Positions 1 through 10,300 of a stretch of DNA of 64,000 nucleotides are shown here, in pieces. Numbering within the stretch: the first letter of the stretch is position 1; every line of letters begins with the position of its first letter. The stretch is from positions 1,907,233 through 1,971,232 of the forward strand of contig PTFA01000159.1 of the NCBI GenBank assembly GCA_003342895.1, given 5' to 3'. Both the position numbers and the translations under genes were made by a program. The notes below the pieces were generated by a model, which saw nothing but the letters and a program-made list of their open reading frames with translations, ran no database searches and was not told the DNA's origin. The DNA comes from Casuarius casuarius. Its lineage: Eukaryota; Chordata; Aves; Casuariiformes; Casuariidae.

Positions 1-260
1 TCCACTGTGGGAGCAGAGTGTCCCTGGTACAGCACCTAGCTCAAATATCCCTACTTGGGAGTGAAGATAAGTATCTATAAGAAAATGAAAGTCCTTCTCT
101 ACCTGTATAAAACTCTAACTTGGACGCTTGCTTCTGTCTGCCAGTATACAATCTCATGAAGGGTGTCATGAGTCCAGAAAAGAGATTTTAAACAGACTAG
201 AGGGAAGGATAGTGCACGTGTCTTGGGGCATCAAGGGCTAGAAGAACTCTGCCACTCCCC
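1..260. other. left edge, no firm feature
   Basis: Nothing here is recognisable as a gene or repeat. A TATAAAA string at 106-112 lies about 155 bases before the first possible start codon discussed for 261-317. It has no GC-rich context and could easily be chance. Confidence 0.3.
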
Positions 261-317
261 ATGGCAACACTGATGTCCCCAAAATGGAAGAGACTGAGGT
301 ATCTCAGGAGGGTACAG
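261..317 (+). CDS. possible first coding exon, product unknown
   Basis: Two start codons in different frames (261 and 284; the latter has A at -3 and G at +4) both read without a stop to a strong splice donor, TACAG|GTAAGA, at 317/318. The frame from 261 gives 19 codons and leaves in phase 0. That is the phase needed to continue into the segment starting at 1101. The frame from 284 (MEETEVSQEGT) leaves in phase 1 and would not join it. The peptide is unrecognised and basic (KWKRLRYLRR). A short open stretch before a good donor is common by chance, so this matters only as a possible partner of 1101-1410. Confidence 0.13.
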
Positions 318-1072
318 GTAAGAAGATTGTCAACTGAGCAGCTAGAGTTGGTAACCTTCTACTGAATATACCCCAGAGTTTCAGGTGGGTCCTGTGACAA
401 TTCATAGATGCCAAAGGAGATTTAATACTCCCCATATCTCAACTGCAGATGACAATCCTTGTTCTATTTCTCAGTAGTTCACGGAAAGCCAGTTTGTCTA
501 ACTGCATATGTTTTCAGTAGATGTAAAAGATGAGCCTTCTGTGTGACCTCTCTTGTCTCTTAGACTATTGCCATATGCTGCAAAACTGCGTATACCTGGA
601 TCTGCAGCAGTATGGGCATCTGTCACTGTAATCTGCTGCCATTGTCTGAAAACACAGTAATAGGATATTTTAGAGAAATGATTCAAGAGCACACTGGCAA
701 TCTGGGATCAAATACAAAAAATAATACATGGGCAGATTAGCAAAAGACAGGCTTGCTGTGGCTTGTGGTAGAAAACAATGCTCTTATATAACCTCACGTA
801 ATGGAGGTTCACAGACTAGCGAGTAAAGGGTACATCATCAGCATTAATTTACTAAAATATCCCAGCAGAAGACCAGTATGAAACACTAATCTCTGAGAGA
901 GAAATTACTGATATGACCTTAGACCATGCTAAATTGTATTCACATGTAAAATTCCTCTGGCAGTTGGTTGACAATTTGGAGTAAGGGTGGTACAGTGCCT
1001 GCAATTGGGAAGTCAATCTGCATCTTCATCAGTAAAACTTTTTTCTTCTCCCCCCCTGCCTCCTTCCCTCAG
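318..1072. other. candidate intron, nothing visible
   Basis: No repeat or motif was recognised. The last 40 bases form an unusually long pyrimidine tract (1036-1072, with a run of seven C) leading to an AG at 1071-1072, as in a strong 3' splice site. Confidence 0.3.
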
Positions 1073-1100
1073 AATAGCATTACTGCTATGTATTTTTCAG

Positions 1101-1410
1101 TATCACTATGGTAGCTTGTCAGGTACAGAATATGAAGGAGATCACAGGCCTTACCTACGCAGTGAACTACCTTCATTACTAGGCAAAGTGGTTCAGAAAT
1201 ATGCTGCAAATGTGATTCGTATCAATGAATATTTGATAGAAAGGATGAACGAAGAAAGGCTGCTGGTGTGCAAGTGGGACACGGTGTTCCTGACAAAATC
1301 TGATAGAGAAAAAAGTGACATAAAAGCAACAAATTGCAGTATTAAAGAACTATCATTCATCTGTTCAGGGTGCCATGTGATCTATAAAACTAACCAAATG
1401 AGAGCAAGCA
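1101..1410 (+). CDS. candidate internal coding exon, unknown protein
   Basis: An open frame runs through a segment with two good acceptors and a strong donor. The first acceptor (AG at 1071-1072) follows a long pyrimidine tract. The second (AG at 1099-1100, after TATTTTTC) gives phase 0. The donor is AGCA|GTGAGT at 1410/1411, leaving phase 1. The open frame actually continues to a TAA at 1428-1430, so the donor is not needed to avoid a stop. The 103 residues are mixed and protein-like: an alternating hydrophobic and charged stretch (KVVQKYAANVIRINEYLIER) is followed by a Cys-containing part ending near ICSGCHVIYKTNQ. Codons in the middle (1259-1291) are notably GC-rich for the area. I do not recognise the family. 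A frame of this length alone is near the chance limit. A genomic or cDNA match would decide it. Confidence 0.3.
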
Positions 1411-1588
1411 GTGAGTGTGTGTATAATTAATGGTTTGCCAATAATTTACAGATCAAGGACTATTTGCTGTAGACATAGTCCCATAATTCTAAATAATGAA
1501 TAAGCTGATAATTTATTGGTTTTACGATCAATTCTTCAATAGAAAAGGAAACAGAATGTATTAAGTTGCTTAAATACTAACCTTGCAG

Positions 1589-1652
1589 GGAGAAGAAGAG
1601 ACCAAGCATATGAAGCAGTGAAAATAATATTTTCGTTGATCAGTCTGGACAC
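1589..1652 (+). CDS. possible next coding exon, unknown protein
   Basis: This segment lies between an acceptor (TACTAACCTTGCAG ending at 1588) and a donor (GACAC|GTAAAG at 1652/1653). Joined to the phase-1 end of 1101-1410 it stays open for 21 codons (RRRRDQAYEAVKIIFSLI and on) and exits in phase 2. The TAA directly after the segment would end the frame if the donor were not used. The intron from 1411 to 1588 would be 178 bases. A 14-base candidate micro-exon with a perfect GTAAGT donor follows at 1691-1704. The branch-point-like TACTAAC is very close to the AG, which weakens the acceptor. The product is unrecognised. Confidence 0.17.
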
Positions 1653-1704
1653 GTAAAGATTAATGAAGTCCCTTCTCTGTATTAATGCAGCTGTGGGTGT
1701 ACCT

Positions 1705-2084
1705 GTAAGTACTGTCTCCCTGGCTGGTTTCCAAAACGTGGAGTTTAATTTGAATAAAAACTAGAGGAACTATCCTGTCACATACACAGATTTCCTGGTT
1801 AAAGCAGGTACAATCTGGTTGCTGACTATGCAGCTAACACCAGCTCAGTTGCAAGTGCCACAGAAATCTGAGGCAAAGCCAAGAGGGGAGAAAACCCCCC
1901 AAACATAACAGATGCTGCCATCATTGTCCTTTTAATTACTGCCAAATTTGCTGCCTGTGGGCTTCAGTTGCACTGTGTGCTCTGTGAGTTGGTGTGATTA
2001 GAAGATAAAAGTGTTAATGAACCAGGAAAGAGAACCAGGAAAATGGCAGCAATTGCTTTGCATTACCATCACCTGAAACTCTCT
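1705..2084. other. no recognisable feature
   Basis: I see no open frame of note, repeat or motif cluster before the old repeat tail that begins near 2085. Confidence 0.3.
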
Positions 2085-2240
2085 GCAAGCTTGTAAGCTC
2101 TTGGAAGGCAGGGGCTGTAAAGTCTTGGGTTTGCCTGTACAAGTCCTAGTACAATGGGACATTCACCCCAGACTGGGATTTCAAAGTGTGGCTAAATATT
2201 AAATAATAATAAAAGTGTTAAATAATAATACCAAGATGTA
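2085..2240 (+). repeat. ancient LINE/SINE 3' tail (sauropsid type)
   Basis: The order of words here matches the widespread old sauropsid repeat tail. It runs: AAGCTCTTGGAAGGCAGGGG, then a tract reading TTTGCCTGTACAAGTCCTAG, then ACAATGGGAC, then a tail of AAT repeats (2198-2230). The typical copy has 'aagctctttggggcaggga', a 'gtacagcgcctagcacaatgggg' core and an (AAT)n end. That assignment is from memory of the family; the exact subfamily would need a repeat-library search. The copy is highly diverged and lies in + orientation. Confidence 0.55.
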
Positions 2241-2660
2241 AAACATGTAAATGCACACATCTGGTGAACATGCTTTTATATTACTCAAGGAAATTAAGAA
2301 AGAGGGCAATGAGGCGGGAGTGGAGGAGAGGCGCAGTTCATCTAGCTGTTGCCAAAACAAGGAAACTGTAGGTTTTCCCTTCTTTATTCTTGCTCATATT
2401 TGTTCTTCTCTCTCATCCTGCAGTAGCGTTGCTGAATGCAGATGGTTCATTTGTGTATTCTACTCTTTACTTGCACTTTTCGAAGTAGTGCAAAAACTGG
2501 TCAAGCTATACTTTCCTTCCTTTCACCTGTGGGTATTTTGGGTCATTGATAAATGGTGTTTTCACTGTGGTCCATCTGCAACAGACACTAAAAATGTTTC
2601 AGAGTTATATCGCTTTAGTGGTGACATCATGCCAACACTGTCACCTAGGTAATGGAACTA

Positions 2661-2674
2661 ATTGCCATAGCAAC
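2661..2674. promoter_or_regulatory. RFX X-box-like motif
   Basis: ATTGCCATAGCAAC differs from the symmetrical X-box GTTGCCATGGCAAC at only two positions. RFX factors bind this motif, for example at ciliary and MHC class II promoters. No start site or gene is evident beside it, so function is uncertain. Confidence 0.33.
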
Positions 2675-3600
2675 AAGGCTTTATCATTCAGCAGCCCTAA
2701 CATTTTTGACAGATGGGAAAGCCTGAAGATTTGAAGTAGGACACAAATGAAACGTATCTGATTGGGCTAAGTCATATTAATAGTTCATGAATAAGAATCT
2801 TCTGTGCAGGGTAAATCAAATCAGAGTAAACGATATATCTTTTAGAGGCCCATTTACTTCAAATTAAATTGTTTAATGTTAAGAACGTTCTTCCTCTAGG
2901 GAAAAAATAGAGGCATTTAATTAAAACAAGTAGATAATAAACCTGATTGTTTAAATATTATGGTGCAGCCCCTAGGTATTACTCCTGTTTCAGGCATCAT
3001 ATGAGACTGTAGCTAAATAATGAAGTACTTATAAGAGACCTTTGATGAGCGTTAGCTCACTTCAGGGTTAGTAATTTACCTTCCTTGCATGTTGTGGCTG
3101 AAACATTGCCTCTGATGTTGAGAGCGCACTGTACCGAGCCTTGACCTGGGGAGCTGTGTCGAGGTGGTGGACTTCCAGCAGTGCTGACTGCCTCACCCTT
3201 TGTCCGGAAAGTCACAGTCGTATCCAGCCAGGATTACTAATTTAGGCCCCAAACTAAGAAGAGTCTGGGCAAAATTCTCATTCAAGTCAATGGTATTTTT
3301 GCCATTGTAGACCCTACATGTACTGCTCTGTTGCAATCTGGGTTCAATATGCTTGGGAGTTAGAAGCAGAAAGGACCCCTTCAGTTTCTGCTGACTCTTC
3401 TGTAAGACCTGAACTGCAGATCAGCAAGTGTCAGACTCCTGTTATCTCCTGCAGGAGAAAAGACCTGTTTAGCTGGCAGGCAGGAGCACCACAAACTGGG
3501 GCAGCTGACAGAGACTTTCATGGTTAGTGAGGCAGTTTGCTCAGTGAGGGGCACAAAGTGGGGCCAAAAACTCTGCTCCATTTAGCAAGGAGCTGCGTAG
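2675..3600. other. mostly featureless; possible old repeat at 3262-3305
   Basis: The stretch 3262-3305 (GGGCAAAATTCTCATTCAAG, then TCAATGGTATTTTTGCCATT) resembles the 'caaaattcccattgacttcaatgggatttttgcc' core of an old sauropsid repeat. The match is partial. Nothing else was recognised. Confidence 0.25.
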
Positions 3601-4320
3601 CAATGGGGGTGACATGCCAGAGGACTCGGTCACAAACATCACCTGGAGAAAGTACTGGGGCCCATTGGGGTCCAAGGCAGATGGAGCCCCAGGGGAGGGT
3701 GCCGCAGCCTCGGGGCTGTCCAGGCAGTGGGGAGAGGCTGGCGTTTCTCGCTGGGGCTGGGGCTGGGGATGGTGATGGCCTTACCTGTGGGAGGTGTGCA
3801 CTGATTGAGGCACTGAGGTCCAGGTGAAAGGCCTGTGGGAGGAGATGAGTGGACTGTGTAACCTCAGGGAGGAAAACAGGAGATCAAGAGGGTCTTCAGA
3901 CACCCTGCAGAAACAAGAGCCTAAGGCACATGAGAAGGGACAGTTTGAAGCTGTGCCTGAACAAATGGTGGATGGAGACCCCCAGGATGGATTAGGCTGG
4001 AAGCTTGTCACTCCATACAGCAGGAGAAGGGCTCTTTCTCTGCTCTCAGATCTGAATTTACGGAGTTGATACCATGCCCCTAAAGCCAAGAAAGGTCTAC
4101 TAAGGGAGGTCTTGGAGCCAGCTGGGCCTGAACCCTGCGCTAGCACCAAGGGGAAGCAGTCAGTGACAGTAGCTCACCTGGAGGTTTTCCAGACCCAATG
4201 GACAAAACCCAGAGTAACCTGGTCTGAATTCAGTGTTGCCCCTGCTTGGAGCAAAAGTTTGGAGTAGAGCCCTCCCAAGGTCCCTTCCAATCCAAATTAT
4301 TCTGTGATTTTTTTGATTCT
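3600..4320 (+). mobile_element. CR1 LINE copy, internally deleted (ORF1 part plus 3' end)
   Basis: This is a sense-strand CR1 retrotransposon remnant. A GC-rich leader of the kind seen at CR1 5' ends (about 3600-3775) precedes a decayed ORF1 (about 3777-4168). From about 4178 the sequence is the CR1 3' end: GAGGTTTTCCAGACCCAATG, then ACCTGGTCTGAATTCAGTG, then AAGGTCCCTTCCAATCC, ending with ATTCTGTGA and GATTCT (about 4318). The second half of ORF1 and all of ORF2 (endonuclease and reverse transcriptase) are missing, although the flanking parts are in the right order and orientation. CR1 copies are normally truncated from the 5' end. This one is therefore either internally deleted or two adjacent insertions. 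Confidence 0.75.
3777..4168 (+). pseudogene. CR1 ORF1 remnant
   Basis: CR1 ORF1 encodes a nucleic-acid-binding protein with an N-terminal Cys-rich/coiled-coil region and a C-terminal esterase-like domain. Visible here are TCGRCALIEALRS (3783-3821), then after a stop GLWEEMSGLCNLREENRRS (about 3830-3886), which lines up with the family's 'C..C.QLRSVEELL..V..L.EEVSRLRSIRE' pattern. Further on, GWKLVTPYSRRR (about 3996-4031) matches the conserved 'W..VTP..RRR' segment. KGKQSVTV (about 4149-4171) matches the lead-in to the esterase motif 'VVVGDSLLRGTE', but the motif itself is gone. Stops and frame changes make it non-functional. The minus-strand frame across the same bases is a shadow. Confidence 0.65.
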
Positions 4321-6950
4321 ACTAGAAGATACAATTCTTATTTATTCCTCCTAATCCTCCTACCTATATCTAATCTCTTAAAGCTGCAGCCCTATGGTAT
4401 CTTGTGAAGCAGCAAAAAAGATATTAAAGAGTTCCTTTCTTATATTAAAAGTGCATGTATTGTATTTACATGAAATGTAATTAATTGCAGAATATAATAT
4501 TTAAGCATAAAGTGCATGTTATACTTTACTGAGATATGCTTTACCATTTTAATCAAAATAGCTTAAATTGGTAAAGGCCACAGCAGTGAATGAAGTCTCA
4601 GAGAAAGAACAGTGACTCACAGATACTTTCAACATAAATATTAGCTGCCCTCCAGTAAATGCAACTCTGTGATTATAAATGCAACGCACAACAGATAAAA
4701 TGCTATTCCTTCCAATTACTTACCCATATTATATAGGCTCAGTATTACATGAGCTTTTCATTCTGATGGAATTAGACATGATAATTATTTTTAACATAGT
4801 GTCTGATTATTTCCTTATCAGGAGTTCAGGTTTTCATTCCCACCTTCAGTATCAGACAGTTTCTAATGGAAGGTGAGACTCTGGGCAATGAAGCTGGAGG
4901 GTCAGAGCAATCCTGGCAATTACTTTTCATTCAAAATGAGGTTGTGAATACATAACTCAGCATTAAGAATTTCTCCATGCATGTTGCAAGTTTTTCTCAN
5001 CCCCTCCCTTCCAGACAAACATAGAAACAGACAATTTTGATATATGTTCTATAACCTCAATGGCTTTGGGATCTTGAAAGCCACTTTTGAAGGCTCAGAA
5101 AAATCACAGCAAAACAGCTGTTTGGTTTTATGAAATATAAATGGTACAGTTCAAAATGCACAGATGGTTTCTTGTTGATACATTTCACAAATGTGCTTAA
5201 ATATTGTTCAGAATATGAATTTGAATAAATCCATGATTGATTAATAGTTTTCTAGTAGCATGAGATGGAGGACACCCACTGCAAGAAACAAAGTCGAGAT
5301 TCCTTATAACTCAAGCCAGTAAATTCTTGTTCTGAAGGGCGTATGTTTTTTAATCTCACTGTATTGTACCGCACTTGTGTGAAAGGAGTAAAGAGGAAGG
5401 GATGCTGCCACCCTCACAACATGTGCAGAATAATTTTGAGTCATGGACATACAAGCGAAAAAATATTCAGTACCCCATAATATACTTAAACAATGATCAA
5501 TTTAAGGGCAAAAAAAAAGCCCTTTGTTTAATGCTGGAAGGGATTTCTTCTGTGATGGAAGCAATGACTGAAAGGAAGTTGTTTGTTTTGGGTACAGTAC
5601 ATTACCAAATTCGTTTAAAAGAAGCAATTGAAAGTTTTTCCTTGCATACTGATCATTCATTATGTAGCTATCAATAATCTCCTAATAAAATCAGTCCAAA
5701 ATACATCACACTTTTCTTAACTACTTGATAAAGATTGGACAACACTTCAGTATACTCTTCAATATAGTAGCATGTTACAAAAGCAATCTGTACTCTAAGC
5801 ACCAGTTACTGTTACAGGTTCATTAATGTGTTAAATTACCAAATTCAAGTTCTTCTATTGGAAAGTAAAAGCCAGTTACAAAGACAATAAAGGTGCATGT
5901 GTCCAATTATGCCACATTAGAAGTAAATAACAGAGCATTATACAATTCATGGTACAAGTAGTGTTTTTTGGATAACAGCATACATCCAAGTGAAAAATGA
6001 TGGACGTGTCAAAATGAAGTATGCCATAGCCAATAAGTACAAGCTTCTAAAATAGATTATGATAAGCTCAAGGCCTGTGCCCATAATTTTCAGAACGAAA
6101 TAATTTTCAGACTCAAATAAGAGTTATTGGTTCCTTTTTAAAAATTTTGACTGGCAATCACATTTAATTAAAATGTACAGCTGCAGTGAAGTGTTCATAG
6201 GATTTTCCAGCATGTGCCTTGTATTTGTGAAGTGAGCTCACAAACTCAGAGCAATGGCAGGCATGTACTGGAAGTGAGGAAGTATTCACGTGGAAGTATA
6301 CACATTATTTAAAATACATGTTTAATCAGGAGTGATCAGTTTGGCACTGCATTTTCAGAGATGTTTGGGACTGATTTCATTGACAATAACTGGGAACTGC
6401 TAAAATGCAATGTTTCTGAAAACTCAGGACTGGCAATCTTGGTGCAGGCATCTGAAATCAATGAGTGAAAACTCCATTTGGAAATGTTGGTCCTAAAAGC
6501 CAGTGTTACAATTCCTGTCACTTAATAGCCATTTTGCTGTAGTAAAACACTGTCTGTTGTACATTAGCTGAGTAAGTTTGCTTGTCCAAAAAAGTGCAAA
6601 AAGTCTTTCCTGTTCCTTCTCTGTCCAGTAATAAGGCCAGGATAATCTACATTTGAGTATCACAAGCAGGTCTGACTATTTGCTCGCCATGGGTCTGCAT
6701 CTGTTGACGCTGAGACTGCGACCTGGTCCACAGCAGCTTGAGCCAGTGTTGAAGAGTTAAAGATTTTTGCTGCTCCTTTTACAGGTAGCAATGGAAGGCT
6801 TTGTAAAGCATGTGTTTTCACAGCTTCATTGAACAAGCCTGCTTAGTGCTACTTTTACAACTCATTCATCTACTGCCTCACCACTACCTCTGTTCCTTTC
6901 GTAATCACAGTGAAGAAGAGCAGGATAAAGAAAGTGGGATTGGATCTAAT
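4321..6950. other. AT-rich, no recognised feature; single N at 5000
   Basis: I found no gene, repeat family or notable motif in this stretch. Open frames are short and unremarkable. Position 5000 is an undetermined base. Confidence 0.4.
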
Positions 6951-7102
6951 GCCATACAGCTTCTGCTGCATGAGGGAAAGCCATAAAAGGCAGCGCTGAC
7001 GGGGATCTCAGAAAGTCCTGTAGTCCATCTCCTTACCAGGTAGGGTCAATCACTGCTCTGTCATCCCACAAGCAGTTTGTCTAACCCAGCTCTGAAATTC
7101 TC
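6951..7102 (-). repeat. tandem copy 1, antisense CR1 3'-end-like
   Basis: This matches 7137-7289 along its whole length in the same orientation. Shared words include CTGCTGCATGAG/TTGCTGCATGAG, GTAGTCCATCTCCTTACCAGG and CAGCTCT. Read on the minus strand, the 'aggagatggactacaggact' portion resembles the CR1 3'-end phrase 'ggagttggactagatgacct'. I infer an old antisense CR1 3' end, duplicated at some point after insertion. Confidence 0.5.
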
Positions 7103-7136
7103 AGATTTTTCAAAAAGCTTTGAATCCAGTAGAACC

Positions 7137-7289
7137 AATACAACTTTTGCTGCATGAGAGAAAGCTGTATAAAGTTGCTCTGACAAGAATCTCAAAAAGC
7201 CATGTAGTCCATCTCCTTACCAGGTGGGGTCAGTAACAGCTCTGTCATTCCCATAGCAGCTCATCCAACGCAGCCTGCAGGGAATTTCT
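7137..7289 (-). repeat. tandem copy 2, antisense CR1 3'-end-like
   Basis: This is the second copy of the 6951-7102 segment, offset by about 186 bases. Many scattered substitutions between the copies indicate an old duplication or two independent insertions of the same family. The core GTAGTCCATCTCCTTACCAGG is identical in both. Confidence 0.5.
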
Positions 7290-7840
7290 ATGGACCGCGG
7301 AGGATTCAGAGGTGCCGTGTGTTGCTTGGCTTGCCCAGAGGAGTAAGTGTGGGCCTCCCAGCACCAGCAAGGTGGCCCAACAGTGCATCCCAGATGGGCT
7401 GTATAGGCCTTGTAACTGACAGGAGGAATGTATTTCCTAGTCGGTCAAACATGGACCGGGGAGTGTATGGTCCCTTGCCAGGTAGGCCACAAGCTCATAC
7501 ATGTCTGAGCTGCCATAGAATTAAAGAGGATGTAGGGGCCCACTAAGGGAGGGAAGGAGAAACAGGGGATGATAGGGAGTGCACTAGAAACCTGATGAAG
7601 GGGTTACAGTAAAAGGGAGAAGAAGGAGGTGCCGCTAAATGTGTGAGTAGTAGTAGGAAGGGGTTATGAAAGCATGGCAGAATTTTGGCCAGGGTGTATG
7701 GACAGGTGAGCAGGGCCAATACTGGGGGTGGGGAGGAGTTGCAGTCATGGGGCACTGAGGTAAGAAGAAGAGTCTGGAGTTAGAAAGGACAAGCATATGA
7801 ATTGCTTATCTGAATTTGTTATTAAAGACTTTCAGAGATG
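7290..7840. other. unassigned spacer within the antisense CR1 cluster
   Basis: A 13-base word, ATGGACCGCGGAG at 7290-7302, recurs with one change at 7451-7463. Purine-rich sequence fills 7540-7750. No gene was recognised. It may be the diverged remainder of the antisense CR1 between its reverse transcriptase and 3' end. Confidence 0.3.
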
Positions 7841-8480
7841 AAATTCCCACAAGTTCCCTAGATAGTTAGCTATCTTCGCTGATAAAAGTTTTTTCTAGTA
7901 TCTATCCTTGTATTGCATGGCACTGTAGTCTGACAGTGAGCCAGTGATAACTATACTCTGGTTAAGTTTTCTCACAATTTTTGTATCCACCCTCTAGTTT
8001 TCTATAGACTGCTTCCTAGCTTGCTTATGTAAATGTTATAAGAGATAATGTCAGAAATCTTACTGAAGTCAAGATATGTAACATCTACTATATCTTCTTA
8101 CTAACCATGAGACTGTTATCCTATCAAGGAAAGAAACTAGATTGGTTTGACATGATTTGTTCTTGACGAAGCCTTGTTGGCTTTCTCATCTTCCTTATTT
8201 TTCTTTTCACTGCTTACTTTTTTTTTTTTTTTGACTGTTCCAGTGTTTCTCCAAGAACTGAAATTGTCTGGTCTATAATAATCTCTTTTCCACCTACTGT
8301 AGATGAGCACTGCTTTTGTTCTTTTGCAGTCTTTTGGATCTCCACCTGCTTTTCTGAAGTTCTCAAAGATAACCACTAGGCAATCTAAGGCTGCTTCAGC
8401 CAGTTCTGTAAGTACTTTAGGAGAAATTTAATTAGAGACAGCTATTCCAAAAACATCTAGCTTATCCTTATGTAAGTATT
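7840..8480 (-). pseudogene. ancient CR1-type LINE reverse transcriptase remnant
   Basis: On the minus strand, pieces of the CR1-clade reverse transcriptase appear in the correct order, split by frameshifts and a 15-base homopolymer at 8218-8232. VIFENFRKAGGDPKDCKRTK (about 8315-8376) corresponds to the 'IFENSWRTGEVPEDWRRANV' block, and a diverged YYRPDNFSS corresponds to 'NYRPVSLTS'. Next are KSCQTNLVSFLDRI (about 8117-8158), matching 'KSCLTNLVSFFDRV', and VTYLDFSKISDIIS (about 8042-8083), matching 'VIYLDFSKAFDTVS'. The reference blocks are recalled family patterns, not search results. A decayed region equivalent to the 'W..NWL' part follows to about 7900. The copy is very old and non-functional. 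Its orientation matches the 3'-end-like repeats at 6951-7289, so all may derive from one element. Confidence 0.72.
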
Positions 8481-10300
8481 CATGGCACTTTTCCATGACA
8501 TCTTATCTCCTTACTTATAGGTGTTTAAATAAATAAGCACCTTAATTACAGCTGACCTTTTAGATGAAAAATGAAATGAAAAAGGCATTGATGTTGAGAA
8601 GTTCAGCGCTAAGCTTTCTCTATTTCTTGTTGTTTTGGAGACTACATTATGCTAAAAACTGCATCCATGAGACTAACACAGGAATAAAAGACCACAGACT
8701 CTTTCCTGACCCTCTGAACCCATGGGACTTGAAAACTTCGGTGACCTAGCCAACAGAAATTGGGATCAAAGTTTGTTGGGGAAATAGTATGTGTAGCTGG
8801 GATGTGTTCAAGCACTTCATATTACTTTGAGCCATCCTACAGAGGAAGGGGAAAAGGGAATGCAGAGATTTGGAACAGTAAGGTGTTTCTCTGGTTCATA
8901 AGAAGCTAATGTTTACTGGCAATGTGTCAGTTGTGTCCGCAGTGGTTACTAGTAACACCCGATTAGCCCCAAACTCCAAAGTTTCAATTGTAAATGGTTC
9001 CAAAGGAGCTGTTAGTTTACTCTGAGCAAAAATATAATCTTTCTCATGCTATCTTTTCAAAGCATTTTCACGTCACGCTTTGACATAAGAGAACATTAGC
9101 TGCAACGGAATGATATCAGCAAGCCTGAGTCACAGACGGGAGTATGATGCAAGTATTAAAAAAGGACTCCATAAATCCTAAGTGTTTTGACAAATGAAAA
9201 TCAACAGTCACAAATGTTTTAGAGGTCACTGGGTATACTGTATGCAATGTAAGGGTCTATTCTTATGCACTTACATACACCAATCACATTAAATTTTCCT
9301 TTAACATCCAAAACACTGGGAGAGTTCCCAGTATAGATTTTGATCAAAAGCTTAAATGATTATGAACTCCACTATTAACAGAAAGGCCAAGAAATGCAAC
9401 AGTTATGTTTCTGAGTCATGCTCAGATATGCCCTTTTATTGCCAGGGTAAGATTTCTGGTCATCAGGTCTAATAGGAAAATCTCACAGGATTTGTGTAAT
9501 ACCTGAGGAAAACACCATGAAGTGCAAGTCTTAACTTTGACATTTCTAAGAAATGAACTTTACAAAGGCTTTTAATGTGACTTCAGCATCTCCAATAGCT
9601 TGCGCAGTCCTGAAATAGGCTAGAATTGGAGTCTGTACATCTTAGAAGGCCACAAGAGAGCTGCAAGTGCTGAATAAATTGACAGTAATGTAGCAGCTGG
9701 AACCTCCTTTAGTACGTTAGCCCCAAACTAACAGTTTTCAAAAGTGATGGTACTGGCGTTATTATTGTGCACAATAAGGATAATGCTTTAAAAATGTGTA
9801 TATGTGTATGCATGGAAAGAAATCTTGCTCCAGCTGAATTCCCTCATCCCTTGTCCTTTCTAGATGAACTGGTTCTTGCAGTGTTGTTTGTTGCCATCCC
9901 GTCAAGGAGGAGAAAAAAGGCTAAGCCATCCCTCCTCAATCTTATCATGTAGGATGCCGAGAAGGCTGAATTACAAAGCTGGCTGATGCACAGAGGCTGC
10001 TGAGGGAAAGGGCTGGTTGCACAGAGGGCAGTGAGGCTTTGATCTCCTGCCCCCGAGCCATTTCATCTCCTGGTAGCTTAGCTCCAACGCATTTGTGTTA
10101 TAACAGACTACTCATAGGCAGCTACTCATAGTCCTTCAAATTTCCAAGGTGGGAAAAAGCTGGGAAAAAAGTACACACATAAAAGTAGTATTTTAGGCTT
10201 CTGTAAAACATCTACTATTGTGCCAGATGCGAAAATATTAGTTAAGCTTATAGTAAGTTAATTAAGTTAAGATGGAGATTGATGTATAAAAATTATAAAG
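8481..10300. other. no recognised feature
   Basis: Short frames only. There is no recognisable repeat, RNA gene or motif cluster. Confidence 0.35.

Noticed and set aside
101..317. TATA-driven promoter for the 261-317 exon
   Set aside because: TATAAAA at 106-112 stands alone, without GC boxes, initiator or CpG enrichment, in AT-rich DNA where such strings are frequent.
3781..4149. 122-codon minus frame
   Set aside because: It is the antisense shadow of the CR1 ORF1 remnant, whose sense-strand motifs are recognisable.
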